Below are positions 17,817 through 25,764 of a DNA stretch of 64,000 nucleotides, in pieces. Both the position numbers and the translations under genes were made by a program. Source of the DNA: Vicinamibacterales bacterium (lineage in GTDB: Bacteria; Acidobacteriota; Vicinamibacteria; Vicinamibacterales; UBA2999); NCBI GenBank assembly GCA_041659285.1, contig JBAZYO010000005.1:124001-188000 (forward strand). Direction: 5' to 3'. Under the pieces are notes generated by a model. The model saw nothing but the letters and a program-made list of their open reading frames with translations, had not been told where the DNA came from and ran no database searches. The stretch's first letter is position 1. Every line of letters starts with the position of its first letter.

Positions 17817-19901
17817 TTACGGTAATGCAAACAGTGTATCGCCGTCCGGGAACTGTTCGAGCATCCGCGCGGCGTGGGCCGTGAGCCACGCGCGCACGGT
17901 TTCGGCGTCGGCCGGGGTGGCGAAGGCGTTCGTGTGCAAGACGACGTGCGTGCTGCCGGAGCCGGTCAGGGCCTGCCACGACGCCTCCGGATCGGTGGTG
18001 ACCCTCTGGAGCCGCGCCACCAGGACCTTGTAGGCCGGGGGGAAGTTGCCGCTGTAGCCGTTGGTGATCGGCTTCCAGTGCGCGGCCGAGTAGTAGACGT
18101 AACGAATTTCCCAGGCCGCGTCGCCGAACGGAAACTCGGTGATCGCCGAACCGGCCGGCAGCGCGGCCACCCTGGCATACACCGGCGGTGCTTGGGCCGC
18201 GGGGACCACGCGCGCCGGGGGCATGGCTTCGTTCTGCGCCCAGGTGCGGTTCATCTCCATGGGGATCGCGGCGCCTTCGAGAAGGATCAGCAGGGCGACC
18301 ACCACCGTCAGTGCGAGGGGTCTGACCCCGAGAGGGATGTGCCGAGGGGTCTGACCCCTTCGCGCCATCCCGTACCCGGCCATCACCGCGAGGAACAACC
18401 CGGCGAGCATGGCGTAACGCGCCGGCACGCGCACGCCGTTGAAGCCGGGGACGTAGTCGTAGAGCACGCGGTACAGGCCGAAGCCCGAGAGGTGGACCTC
18501 GCCGGCGTTGGGCAGCGGACCGAGCGACAGCCACATGGCGAGCACCGTCGCCATGGCAAAGAACACGAGCGGCGAGCGCGCCGCCCGCGCGGCGGTGGCT
18601 CGCGCGCGGAGCGAGGCCGCCAGCAACAACAGCGCCGCGGCCAGCAACTGCAGCAACAGCCGCTGCGGGGTGCGGGCACGGATGGTGACGCCGAGCACGT
18701 CGAGATCGAACCCGCCAAACACCAGGGCGGCGACCACGCCCACCAACTGCGTCACGACGGCGACAGCGAGCACCCAGGTCAAGATGCGGCGCCACCGCGA
18801 AGGGGTCAGACCCCTCGGCACTTCCTGCTCGGGGTCTGACCCCGGCACCCGTGGGGTCTGACCCCGAGCAAGAGTTGCCGAGGGGTCTGACCCCTTCGTA
18901 CCAATCAGCAACCCGACGATCCCAATCGCAGCGAGGATCCACGGCACGAAACCAAGAAACGTTTCCCCCTCACCGTGCGGGTAGTAGCGCAGCGCCTTGC
19001 CGAACAACCACAGGTTTTCGGACGCGGTCACATACGACCAGACGTTGGCCGAGAACTGGACCACTTCTCCGAACGGGCGCTCGAAGCCGAACAGCTGCTG
19101 CGACTTCGTATACGGCAGCAGAAAGGGGAGTGTCAGCGCCATGGTCGCCCCGGCGGCGGCGACCAGGCCGATCCAGATCCGGGCATCCGCAAGTTTCTTC
19201 GCCGCCCACATGCGATGGACGACGAACAGTGGCGCGAACGGCGCGAAGTAGAGCAGGTAGTAACCGCAGGACCAGTTCTGCATCACGAGCGCGAAGGTTC
19301 CGCCCGCGAGTGCTCTGCGCGATCCCGCCTTCGCTCGAACGCCGTCAGTCGAGCTACGGCGGGGCAAGCCGCCTGTCACAAACCGATTCAAGCCGTACAG
19401 CGCGAACGGCATCCACTGCGAGCTCATCACCTGGATGTGAGGCACCGACGCGATGCGGTACGGGAGGAAGCCGTAGACCAGCCCGGCAATGAAGGCGGAC
19501 CGGCGATCGCCGGTCAGATCCCGGACCAGCAGGTAGGTGCCGAACGCCGACAGCACGAACGTCGAGAGGAACAACAGGTTGTAGCAGAGGATGATGTTGC
19601 CGGTGATCCAGTAGACCGGGAGGATCTGCAACACCTGGCCGAACAGGTGCTCCGACATCGTCAGCGCCAGCGGCGCGGGATGAAAGATGTTGGCGTCCCA
19701 GAACTGCTGCCAGCCCATGCCGCCGGTCAGCAGGCCGGGGAGGTGCTGCGCGCCCCACGCCAGGATCCACATGTTGAGCAGCGAGTCGCCGAGGTCGCCG
19801 GGCACGTCGCGCCCGAGGCCGGCGGCGAGGGGCCAGGTCAGCACGAGCGCAATCACGGAATACGTAAGAAACGCAAAAAAGGAAGCAGGTTCCCTTTTCA
19901 C
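17817..19901 (-). CDS. Large multispanning membrane protein, GT-C-glycosyltransferase-like
   Basis: The protein (694 residues from the GTG at 19901) has ten or more hydrophobic helices and a C-terminal soluble part. The first loop contains GDLGDSLLNMWILAWG, with an acidic pattern like that of lipid-linked sugar GT-C transferases, but no family motif is decisive. The true start is uncertain: open frame continues to 20000, overlapping the aminotransferase. Two loops carry in-frame family B repeats (about residues 335-368 and 514-529, peptides RGQTP, RGLTP, GSDP) and another (about 176-197) a repeat-like stretch. It follows an aminotransferase gene by 16 bp. Confidence 0.7.
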   Translation of the reverse strand: MKREPASFFAFLTYSVIALVLTWPLAAGLGRDVPGDLGDSLLNMWILAWGAQHLPGLLTGGMGWQQFWDANIFHPAPLALTMSEHLFGQVLQILPVYWITGNIILCYNLLFLSTFVLSAFGTYLLVRDLTGDRRSAFIAGLVYGFLPYRIASVPHIQVMSSQWMPFALYGLNRFVTGGLPRRSSTDGVRAKAGSRRALAGGTFALVMQNWSCGYYLLYFAPFAPLFVVHRMWAAKKLADARIWIGLVAAAGATMALTLPFLLPYTKSQQLFGFERPFGEVVQFSANVWSYVTASENLWLFGKALRYYPHGEGETFLGFVPWILAAIGIVGLLIGTKGSDPSATLARGQTPRVPGSDPEQEVPRGLTPSRWRRILTWVLAVAVVTQLVGVVAALVFGGFDLDVLGVTIRARTPQRLLLQLLAAALLLLAASLRARATAARAARSPLVFFAMATVLAMWLSLGPLPNAGEVHLSGFGLYRVLYDYVPGFNGVRVPARYAMLAGLFLAVMAGYGMARRGQTPRHIPLGVRPLALTVVVALLILLEGAAIPMEMNRTWAQNEAMPPARVVPAAQAPPVYARVAALPAGSAITEFPFGDAAWEIRYVYYSAAHWKPITNGYSGNFPPAYKVLVARLQRVTTDPEASWQALTGSGSTHVVLHTNAFATPADAETVRAWLTAHAARMLEQFPDGDTLFALP
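18315..18362. repeat. Family B repeat pair (GGGGTCTGACCCC), in frame
   Basis: Two copies of the 13-bp palindrome GGGGTCTGACCCC, about 30 bases apart, are embedded in the membrane-protein gene and read as part of RRGQTPRHIPLGVRPLAL. Confidence 0.88.
18799..18898. repeat. Family B cluster: four GGGGTCWGACCCC palindromes, in frame
   Basis: Palindromes lie at 18802-18814, 18831-18843, 18853-18865 and 18882-18894. The roughly 100-bp block adds about 33 residues (GSDPS, RGQTPR, GSDPEQEVPRGLTP) to a loop of the membrane protein without a stop or frame change. Confidence 0.9.
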
Positions 19902-19917
19902 GGTCGCGCGCGAATCG

Positions 19918-21129
19918 TCAGGCGCCAAGGAACTGCCGCGTAAACGCGTCCACATCGTCATAGATCGCGCCGAGCTCTTTCGGAGAGGCGAGGAAGACAA
20001 TGCGGAAGAAGCCGTCGCCGGGAGCTGTGCCGAAGCCCGAGCCGTAAACGGTGAGAATGCCCTTGGCGCGCAGCAGGCCGAGCACGAAATCGACGTCGGT
20101 CTTGCCCCCGGGCAACTCGACCTTCGGCATGGCGTAGAACGCGCCGCGCGGCGCCACGCACGAGATGCCGGGGATGGCGTTCATGCGCGCGGTGGTCAGC
20201 TCCGCGCGCTCGCGCAGCTGTTGCCGGAATGCGATTTGATGCGAGCGGTCGCCGGTGAGCGCGGCGGTGACCGCGTACTGCATGGGGCCGGGGCTGCAGA
20301 GGCGTCCGTCGGCGAGCTTCTTGATGGCGGCCAGCGCGGGATCGAGCCGCGGCGACGAGCCCACCGCCATCCACCCGGCCCGCCACCCCGGCGCGAGGTA
20401 GGCCTTCGACAGGCTCGAATACGAAATGATCGGCGCGTGGTTGTCGAGCGCCGCCATCGGCGGCACGGGGCCGTCGTAGGCGAGATCGCCGTAGACCTCG
20501 TCGGCGAGGATGACCAGGCCATGTTCCTCGGCCAGGGCGATCAGCGCGCGCCGCATCGGCTCGGGATAGATCGCGCCGGTCGGGTTGTTCGGATCGATCA
20601 CGACGAGCGCGCGCGTCTTCGGGTTGATCAGGCTGCGGATGTGATCGAGGTCCGGCATCCACTCGCGCGTGTGATCGGTGCGGTAGTAGGCCGGCCGGGC
20701 GCCGATCTTCGCGAGCACCGCGGTGTAGAGCGGATAGGTCGGCGACGGCACCAGCACTTCTTCGCCCTCATCGACGATGCCGGTGAGCGCCAGTTCGATG
20801 CCTTCGGAGGTGCCCGTGGTGATCAACACGCGATCCGCCGAGACGTTGACGCCGCGGGCGGCGAAGTCGGCCGCCGCCGCCTCACGCGCTTCCGCAATGC
20901 CGGGCGACGGCGTGTAGCCGTTGTGGCCATCGCGCATCGCCTTCGCCACCGCCTCGATCAGGTGCGGCGGCGTGAGAAACCCGAACTGGTTCGGATCCCC
21001 GATGTTGAGGTACCGCACCGTCATGCCGGTCTGCTCCACCTTTTTCGCCTCGCCAACGATGTTGCGGATGGCGTAGGTGAAACGATCGACTCGCTTCGCG
21101 GTCCTGATCGGCGCGGAGGTGACAGGCAT
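19918..21129 (-). CDS. Class I/II PLP aminotransferase (alanine aminotransferase-like)
   Basis: The 403-residue fold-type I enzyme has GYTPSPGIAEAREA near the substrate site, DPNNPTGA, the cofactor Asp in ILADEVYGDL, and the Schiff-base Lys in SYSSLSKAYLAPGWRAGW. The phosphate-binding Arg is in the last motif. The overall wording resembles AlaA-type glutamate-pyruvate aminotransferases. A second class I aminotransferase (25745-26941) is in the window but is clearly different. Substrate cannot be fixed from sequence alone. Confidence 0.92.
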   Translation of the reverse strand: MPVTSAPIRTAKRVDRFTYAIRNIVGEAKKVEQTGMTVRYLNIGDPNQFGFLTPPHLIEAVAKAMRDGHNGYTPSPGIAEAREAAAADFAARGVNVSADRVLITTGTSEGIELALTGIVDEGEEVLVPSPTYPLYTAVLAKIGARPAYYRTDHTREWMPDLDHIRSLINPKTRALVVIDPNNPTGAIYPEPMRRALIALAEEHGLVILADEVYGDLAYDGPVPPMAALDNHAPIISYSSLSKAYLAPGWRAGWMAVGSSPRLDPALAAIKKLADGRLCSPGPMQYAVTAALTGDRSHQIAFRQQLRERAELTTARMNAIPGISCVAPRGAFYAMPKVELPGGKTDVDFVLGLLRAKGILTVYGSGFGTAPGDGFFRIVFLASPKELGAIYDDVDAFTRQFLGA

Positions 21130-21190
21130 GACGGGCGATCTTACCCCCCTGGCGCCATGTAATTGCTACACCCTTACATGACTCAAGACC

Positions 21191-21226
21191 TTGTCCCAGC
21201 TCAACAGTTTCAGTTAAACTACTGAA
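21191..21226 (+). promoter_or_regulatory. Candidate promoter with an inverted repeat upstream of the VWA gene
   Basis: TTGTCC (21191-21196) and TAAACT (21215-21220) are separated by 18 bp and resemble weak -35 and -10 boxes. The -10 box sits exactly between the arms of TTCAGT-N6-ACTGAA (21209-21226), a plausible operator. This is pattern evidence only. Confidence 0.3.
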
Positions 21227-21273
21227 TACAAATGGGTTACCTGGTTGGCAGCAAACTTGGATACGGGAATGGC

Positions 21274-22206
21274 ATGCGGCGGTTCCTCCTCGCCCTCGCG
21301 ATTGTGAGCCAACCGGTGTCCGGTTGGGCGCAGGGGGCCGCAGAGAAGCAGGCAACGTTCCGTTCGGGTGTTGACCTTGTCACGGTAAGCGCGACGGTGC
21401 GCGACAACAAAGGACGACTCGTGACCAACCTCACCAGGCAGGACTTTGAAGTGATCGACCGCGGCGAGCACCGTGCGATCAACGAGTTCCGCTCCGAACG
21501 GGCGCCGTTGAGCCTGGCCATTCTCTTCGACGTGAGCGGCAGCATGGATATTGCCGCCCGCACGACCGCAGCCAGATTTGCGGCCTATCACTTGTTGTCC
21601 TCGCTGGACGAAGGCCGCGACGAAGCCGGGCTGTTCGCGTTTGACAGCCGGCTACACGAGGTGGCCCCGTTTACGGTCGATACGCGTGCCCTTAAGGGTG
21701 CGCTGGGGGAGGTCGATCCATTCGGGGCCACTTCGTTACATGACGCCATTTCGGCGGCGGCGGAGCGGGTGGCAGCCCGCCCGATGGCCCGCCGCGCGGT
21801 GGTGGTGTTGACGGACGGCATTGATACCTCGAGCCTGATGACGCCGGCCCAGGTGTCGGCGAAGGCCGCGGCCATCGACGTGCCGGTCTACATCATCGCC
21901 GTGGTCTTGCCGATCGACGATCCGGGTTCCGATCGGGCCACGCCGGGCTCGAAGCGGCAGGCCCCCGCGTCGGTTGGCACGATTGAAGACCTCGCGCGCT
22001 GGACCGGCGGCGCGCTGCACTACAGCAGCACCTCGGCCTCGGCCCACAAGGCCGCGCGCGCGGTGATTGACGAATTGCGCCACCTGTATCTGATCGCATT
22101 CGAGCCGGGCGCATCACCGGGGTGGCACCCCTTGGAAATACGGACGTCGCAGAAGGACTTTGTGGTCAGGACCCGCGGCGGTTACGTCGCCGGGTCGAGG
22201 CGGTAG
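21274..22206 (+). CDS. Secreted VWA-domain protein (acidobacterial VWFA-related type)
   Basis: The 310-residue protein begins MRRFLLALAIVSQPVSGWAQ, a signal peptide; this ATG has GGGA upstream, whereas the earlier in-frame ATG at 21232 has no ribosome-binding site. After a short beta domain (VDLVTVSATVRDNKGRLVTN, then DFEVIDRGE) comes a VWA fold with an intact MIDAS start DVSGSM and LTDGIDTSS. The arrangement matches the VWFA-related proteins that are numerous in Acidobacteriota, which bind partners through a metal ion. No enzymatic domain is present. Confidence 0.9.
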   Translation: MRRFLLALAIVSQPVSGWAQGAAEKQATFRSGVDLVTVSATVRDNKGRLVTNLTRQDFEVIDRGEHRAINEFRSERAPLSLAILFDVSGSMDIAARTTAARFAAYHLLSSLDEGRDEAGLFAFDSRLHEVAPFTVDTRALKGALGEVDPFGATSLHDAISAAAERVAARPMARRAVVVLTDGIDTSSLMTPAQVSAKAAAIDVPVYIIAVVLPIDDPGSDRATPGSKRQAPASVGTIEDLARWTGGALHYSSTSASAHKAARAVIDELRHLYLIAFEPGASPGWHPLEIRTSQKDFVVRTRGGYVAGSRR

Positions 22207-22269
22207 TGGAAATTTGGTAGTTTAGTGATTTGGCGATCTCGTGATTTGGATCGCAGGGAGAATGTGATT

Positions 22270-22956
22270 ATGCGTAAGTCTCTTTTCGTCATCGGTGTTT
22301 TCACGGTCGCATTGGCCGTCGCTCCGGCGTGCGCCACCAAGAAGTTCGTCCGCACGTCGGTTGGTGAAGTGAACGAGAAGGTCGGCACCATGGGCAAGTC
22401 GCTCGAGGAAACCCAGGAGCGCGTGCGCACGGCTGAAGGCCGCATCACCGAAGTGGACGCCAAGGCCGCCGCCGCCAACGCCTCGGCGACCAAGGCCAAC
22501 GCCGCCGCGGCCGACGCCGCCACCGCCGCCGGCCGCGCCGCCGAAGTCGGCAAGACCGCCGACGCCCGCGCCGCCGGTCTTGAAGCCGAGACCCGCAAGC
22601 TGATCTTCACCACCGTGCTCAGCGAAGACCGCGGCGAGTTCAAGCTCGGCAAGGCCGAACTGCCGGAAGACGCCACCGCGGCGATCGACAACATGGTGAA
22701 CGCGCTCAAGGCCGACAAGAAGGCCGTGTGGGTCGAGATTGAAGGCCACACCGACAACGTCGGCGACGCGAAGTACAACGAGCAGCTCGGCCTGCTGCGC
22801 GCCGAAGCCGTGAAGCGCTATCTCTACGAGAAGCACCAGGTGCCGCTGCACAAGATCAACGTGATCAGCTACGGCGAAGAGAAGCCGGTGGCCCCGAACA
22901 CCACCCGCGCCGGCCGCGCGCAGAACCGCCGCGTCGTCATCAAGGTGCTCGCGTAA
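22270..22956 (+). CDS. OmpA-family lipoprotein
   Basis: The 228-residue protein starts MRKSLFVIGVF at 22270, with AGGGAG nine bases upstream. The signal peptide ends near APAC, a possible lipobox. An Ala-rich coiled region (about 25-115) leads to an OmpA C-like peptidoglycan-binding domain with VEIEGHTDNVGDAKYNEQL and NRRVVIKV, whose Asp and Arg contact diaminopimelate. It likely ties the outer membrane to the cell wall. The coiled stalk resembles Lpp-like or Pal-like spacing. A family D repeat starts six bases after the stop. Confidence 0.92.
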   Translation: MRKSLFVIGVFTVALAVAPACATKKFVRTSVGEVNEKVGTMGKSLEETQERVRTAEGRITEVDAKAAAANASATKANAAAADAATAAGRAAEVGKTADARAAGLEAETRKLIFTTVLSEDRGEFKLGKAELPEDATAAIDNMVNALKADKKAVWVEIEGHTDNVGDAKYNEQLGLLRAEAVKRYLYEKHQVPLHKINVISYGEEKPVAPNTTRAGRAQNRRVVIKVLA

Positions 22957-22961
22957 CACTT

Positions 22962-23090
22962 GGCACTGCTTGACGGGAGGACACTTTCAGTCGGGACTTT
23001 GAGTCTCGACGGGAAGTGCCTCCCGACCAGCGTTTCCCCCGACTGACGGCTTCCTCCCGACAAGAAGTGCCCTCCCGACGGGTTCATGAG
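22962..23090 (+). repeat. Family D repeat block after the OmpA-like gene
   Basis: GGCACTGCTTGACGGG (22962-22977) begins six bases after the stop. It is followed by CAGTCGGG (22988-22995), paired with CCCGACTG (23038-23045), and by two direct copies of GAAGTGCC(C)TCCCGAC. The block occupies most of the gap before the glycosyltransferase gene. Confidence 0.8.
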
Positions 23091-23108
23091 CTACACTTTC
23101 TCCGCCTC

Positions 23109-23813
23109 ATGAAACTCAGCGTCGTGATGCCTGCCTACAACGAGCAGGCCACCATCCGCACCATCGTCGCGCGCGTGCTCGCCGTGGATCTCGGCCCCGT
23201 CGAGAAGGAACTCGTGATCGTGGACGATGGGTCGAAGGATGGGACGCGGGACATCCTCAAGGAACTGGATGGCAAGGACGGTGTCCGCGTCCTGTTCCAG
23301 CCTCATAACCAGGGCAAGGGCGCGGCGGTGTGGCGCGGCATCCGCGAGTCCACCGGCGACATGGTGATCATCCAGGACGCCGACCTCGAGTACGACCCGC
23401 GCGAGTACCCGCAGTTGATCCGCCCCATTCTCGACGGCGAAGCGGACGTGGTCTACGGTTCGCGCTTCCTCGGCTCACCGCGCGGCCATCGCGTGCTGTA
23501 CTTCTGGCACTCGGTCGGCAATCGCCTGCTGACCATGCTCTCCAACATGTTCAGTGACCTGAACCTCACCGACATGGAGACCTGTTACAAGGTGATGGTG
23601 AGGAAGGTCGCGGATCGCCTCGACCTGCAGTCGAAGGATTTCGGCATCGAGCCGGAGATCACCCAGAAGGTGTCGGCGATGCGCGCGCGCATCTACGAGG
23701 TGCCCATCTCGTACAACGGCCGCACCTACGAAGAGGGGAAGAAGATCGGCTTGAAGGACGCCTTCAAGGCGGTTTACACCATCCTCCGCTTCTGGGGCTG
23801 GCAACCCAAGTAA
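23109..23813 (+). CDS. GT2 family glycosyltransferase, dolichyl-phosphate mannosyltransferase-like
   Basis: The 234-residue protein starts MKLSVVMPAYNEQ at 23109; the open frame upstream runs only through repeats. The GT-A motifs are present: LVIVDDGSKDGT for nucleotide binding and IIQDADLEYDP with the metal-binding DXD-like DAD. There is no C-terminal membrane domain, so it resembles the soluble DPM1 class that transfers a sugar from a nucleotide donor to polyprenyl phosphate at the inner face of the membrane. It sits alone, facing the convergent CHRD gene across a hairpin. Confidence 0.9.
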   Translation: MKLSVVMPAYNEQATIRTIVARVLAVDLGPVEKELVIVDDGSKDGTRDILKELDGKDGVRVLFQPHNQGKGAAVWRGIRESTGDMVIIQDADLEYDPREYPQLIRPILDGEADVVYGSRFLGSPRGHRVLYFWHSVGNRLLTMLSNMFSDLNLTDMETCYKVMVRKVADRLDLQSKDFGIEPEITQKVSAMRARIYEVPISYNGRTYEEGKKIGLKDAFKAVYTILRFWGWQPK

Positions 23814-23831
23814 GAAGAAAACAGAAGATCA

Positions 23832-23872
23832 GGAGATTAGGAGAAACAATTTCTCCTGACCTCCTAACCTCC
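23832..23872. terminator. Hairpin between convergent genes (family E repeat)
   Basis: AGGAGAAA-CAA-TTTCTCCT (23839-23857) is a perfect small hairpin, and GGAGATTAGGAG (23832-23843) can alternatively pair with CTCCTAACCTCC (23861-23872). It lies between the stops of the glycosyltransferase and CHRD genes and could end transcription from both sides. Confidence 0.55.
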
Positions 23873-23884
23873 GGTGAGCACTCG

Positions 23885-24364
23885 CTACGGAACGCGCGTG
23901 ACCTGGCCGCGGATCTCGCCGCCGGGGTTGTTGGTGCTGTGCACGTTGACGTAGATGTTGCCGAGCAGGAGCGCCTGCTGGAAGTCATCCCACGAGCCAA
24001 TGCCCTGCGCCGCCCGCAGGGTCAGCTCGGCGGACGAGGCGGTGCCGGTGATGGCGAAATCGTTGGAGATGCCGGTTGAGACGGTGAAGTTGATCACGGT
24101 CGGCCCGGCGGCGCCCGGCGCGCCGACGTGGAAGTGCCCGGCGGTGGTGCCCACCGGCATGTTGTAGACGTCAATCCGGTAGGTGAGGACACCGGTCGTC
24201 GCGTTCAGCGAGATCGTGGCCGTCCCGGCCGAACCGGTGCTGACCGCCGGCAGCTCGTTCCCCCCGTGCAGCGCCGCCGTGAAGTTGTAGGTCTGGGCCT
24301 GCGCCTGCGCCGAAATCAGCAGGACAAACACGCCCGCCATTGCCAGAGTCAGTGCACGTTGCAT
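23885..24364 (-). CDS. Secreted CHRD-domain protein
   Basis: The 159-residue protein starts MQRALTLAMAGVFVLLISAQ at 24364 with AAGGAG eight bases upstream; the much longer open frame upstream is an artefact. After the signal peptide one CHRD (chordin-like) beta domain fills the protein: NFTAALHGGNELPAVST, GHFHVGAPGAAGP and NNPGGEIRGQV are typical. CHRD proteins are exported and of unknown role in bacteria; the domain is not known to be catalytic. Confidence 0.9.
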   Translation of the reverse strand: MQRALTLAMAGVFVLLISAQAQAQTYNFTAALHGGNELPAVSTGSAGTATISLNATTGVLTYRIDVYNMPVGTTAGHFHVGAPGAAGPTVINFTVSTGISNDFAITGTASSAELTLRAAQGIGSWDDFQQALLLGNIYVNVHSTNNPGGEIRGQVTRVP

Positions 24365-24543
24365 CTCAATCGCTCCTTTGTCGCCTCGGAAAACCCATGG
24401 CGCGCCGGGAGCTAAAGCAGGATGCGCGCCAAGCGGCAAAGCCTGATCGGCCAAGGGCTTAACGCGAAGGTCTGGCGCCGGCTGATTACGCGGCCCGAAA
24501 GCGGTTACGCGACGCGTACGCGAGAACGCGGCCAATTTTTTGG

Positions 24544-24570
24544 TTTCCGTGCTGCCGTGCTTCAGTGGCC
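24544..24570 (+). repeat. Family J repeat upstream of the SDR gene
   Basis: TTTCCGTGCTGCCGTGCTTC and the following AGTGGCC match the units seen at 42897-42990 (TCCGTG repeated every 8-9 bases, ending near GTGGCC). It ends 13 bases before the SDR start codon. Confidence 0.65.
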
Positions 24571-24583
24571 TAATTGAACAACC

Positions 24584-25324
24584 ATGGAGCTCAACGGCAA
24601 GGTCGCCCTCATTACCGGCGGCAAACGTATTGGCGCGGTCGTCGCCACCACGCTGGCCAAGGCAGGTGCGGACGTGGCGATGGTCTACAACCAGTCGCGC
24701 GCGGAGGCCGACGCCACGGTTGCGGCGGTGCGCGAGATCGGCCGCAAGGCCGTGTCGGTGCAGGCCGACGTCTCGAGCGAGCTCGACTGTGTCCAGGCCG
24801 TGGAAGCGACCGTGTCGCAGCTCGGACGGCTCGACATCCTGATCAACATGGCGTCGCTGTATGGCTCGAAGCCGTTCGACCAGCTCTCCGCCGCTGACTG
24901 GGACCGCCAGATGTCGGTGGACCTGCGGGCGACCTTCCTGTTTTCGCGCGCCGCGGCCATCGTCATGAAGCGCGTGGGCGGCGGTCGCATCATCAACTTC
25001 ACCGACTGGGTGGTGGCGAGCGGCCGGCCGCGCTACCCGGGGTTTCTGCCCTACTATGTGGCCAAGGCGGGCGTGAAAGCGCTGACCGAAGGGCTGGCCC
25101 TCGAACTGGCGGCCGATCAGATCCTGGTGAACGCGATTGCGCCCGGCCCCATCCTGGCGCCGCCCGACATGCCGGCGAAAGAGAGCGCGTCGGTGGTGCG
25201 GAACACGCCGCTGGGCCGCTGGGGCGGCGAAGCCGAGATCGCCAAGGCCGTGATGTTCCTCGTGGCGTCTGACTTCGTGACCGGTGAGACGATTCGCGTC
25301 GATGGTGGGAGACACGTCAAATGA
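24584..25324 (+). CDS. SDR family oxidoreductase, pteridine reductase/FolM-like
   Basis: The 246-residue Rossmann-fold NAD(P)H-dependent enzyme has the cofactor motif TGGKRIG, the catalytic Tyr and Lys in YYVAK and the C-terminal GETIRVDGGRHVK. The usual catalytic Ser position reads NFTDWV, with Asp, as in PTR1/FolM-type pteridine reductases, and the Gly-rich loop with Arg also favours that group; a FabG-like role is the alternative. Its stop overlaps the next start by four bases, so the SDR and the DUF1569 protein are coupled. Confidence 0.88.
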   Translation: MELNGKVALITGGKRIGAVVATTLAKAGADVAMVYNQSRAEADATVAAVREIGRKAVSVQADVSSELDCVQAVEATVSQLGRLDILINMASLYGSKPFDQLSAADWDRQMSVDLRATFLFSRAAAIVMKRVGGGRIINFTDWVVASGRPRYPGFLPYYVAKAGVKALTEGLALELAADQILVNAIAPGPILAPPDMPAKESASVVRNTPLGRWGGEAEIAKAVMFLVASDFVTGETIRVDGGRHVK

Positions 25325-25764
25325 CAGCTTGGGATCCGTCGTTCCGCAACGCACTCGCCGATCGCGTCAAGCGGTTGAGTGCCGATACCACACCGGCGTG
25401 GGGCAAGATGAGCGCGAGCGGCATGCTGGCGCACGTCAACGACAGCTATCGCATGGCGCTCGGTGAGCTGACGGTGAAATCGAAGAACCTGCCGATCCGG
25501 TTCACGCCGCTGAAGCAGTTCATCATCTACGTGATGCCGTTCCCCAAGGGCACGCCGACGGCGCCGGAGTTGATCGCGCGGTGCGACGGCGCGGTGCTCG
25601 CCGACGAGCAGAAGGGCTACACCGAGCTGCTGGCGCGGCTGGCTGCGGTCACCCCGCAGACGCGACTGCAGCCGCATCCGGCGTTCGGCCCACTGACCCA
25701 CCGCGCCTACGGCGTGCTAATCGCGCGGCACACCGATCATCACTTCAGGCAGTTCGGGCTATAG
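25321..25764 (+). CDS. DUF1569 (DinB-like) protein
   Basis: The 147-residue protein has the four-helix DinB/YfiT-like fold pattern with His residues placed for metal binding: GKMSASGMLAHVNDSYRMAL near the N-terminus and LIARHTDHHFRQFG at the end. The family members studied are metal-dependent small-molecule transferases or of unknown role. The ATG overlaps the SDR stop. Its 3' end overlaps the convergent aminotransferase gene by 20 bases. Confidence 0.83.
   Translation: MTAWDPSFRNALADRVKRLSADTTPAWGKMSASGMLAHVNDSYRMALGELTVKSKNLPIRFTPLKQFIIYVMPFPKGTPTAPELIARCDGAVLADEQKGYTELLARLAAVTPQTRLQPHPAFGPLTHRAYGVLIARHTDHHFRQFGL

Noticed and set aside
17817..20000. Start of the membrane protein at 20000
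   Set aside because: It would overlap the aminotransferase by over 80 bases and add a segment without conserved features; 19901 is preferred, though weakly.
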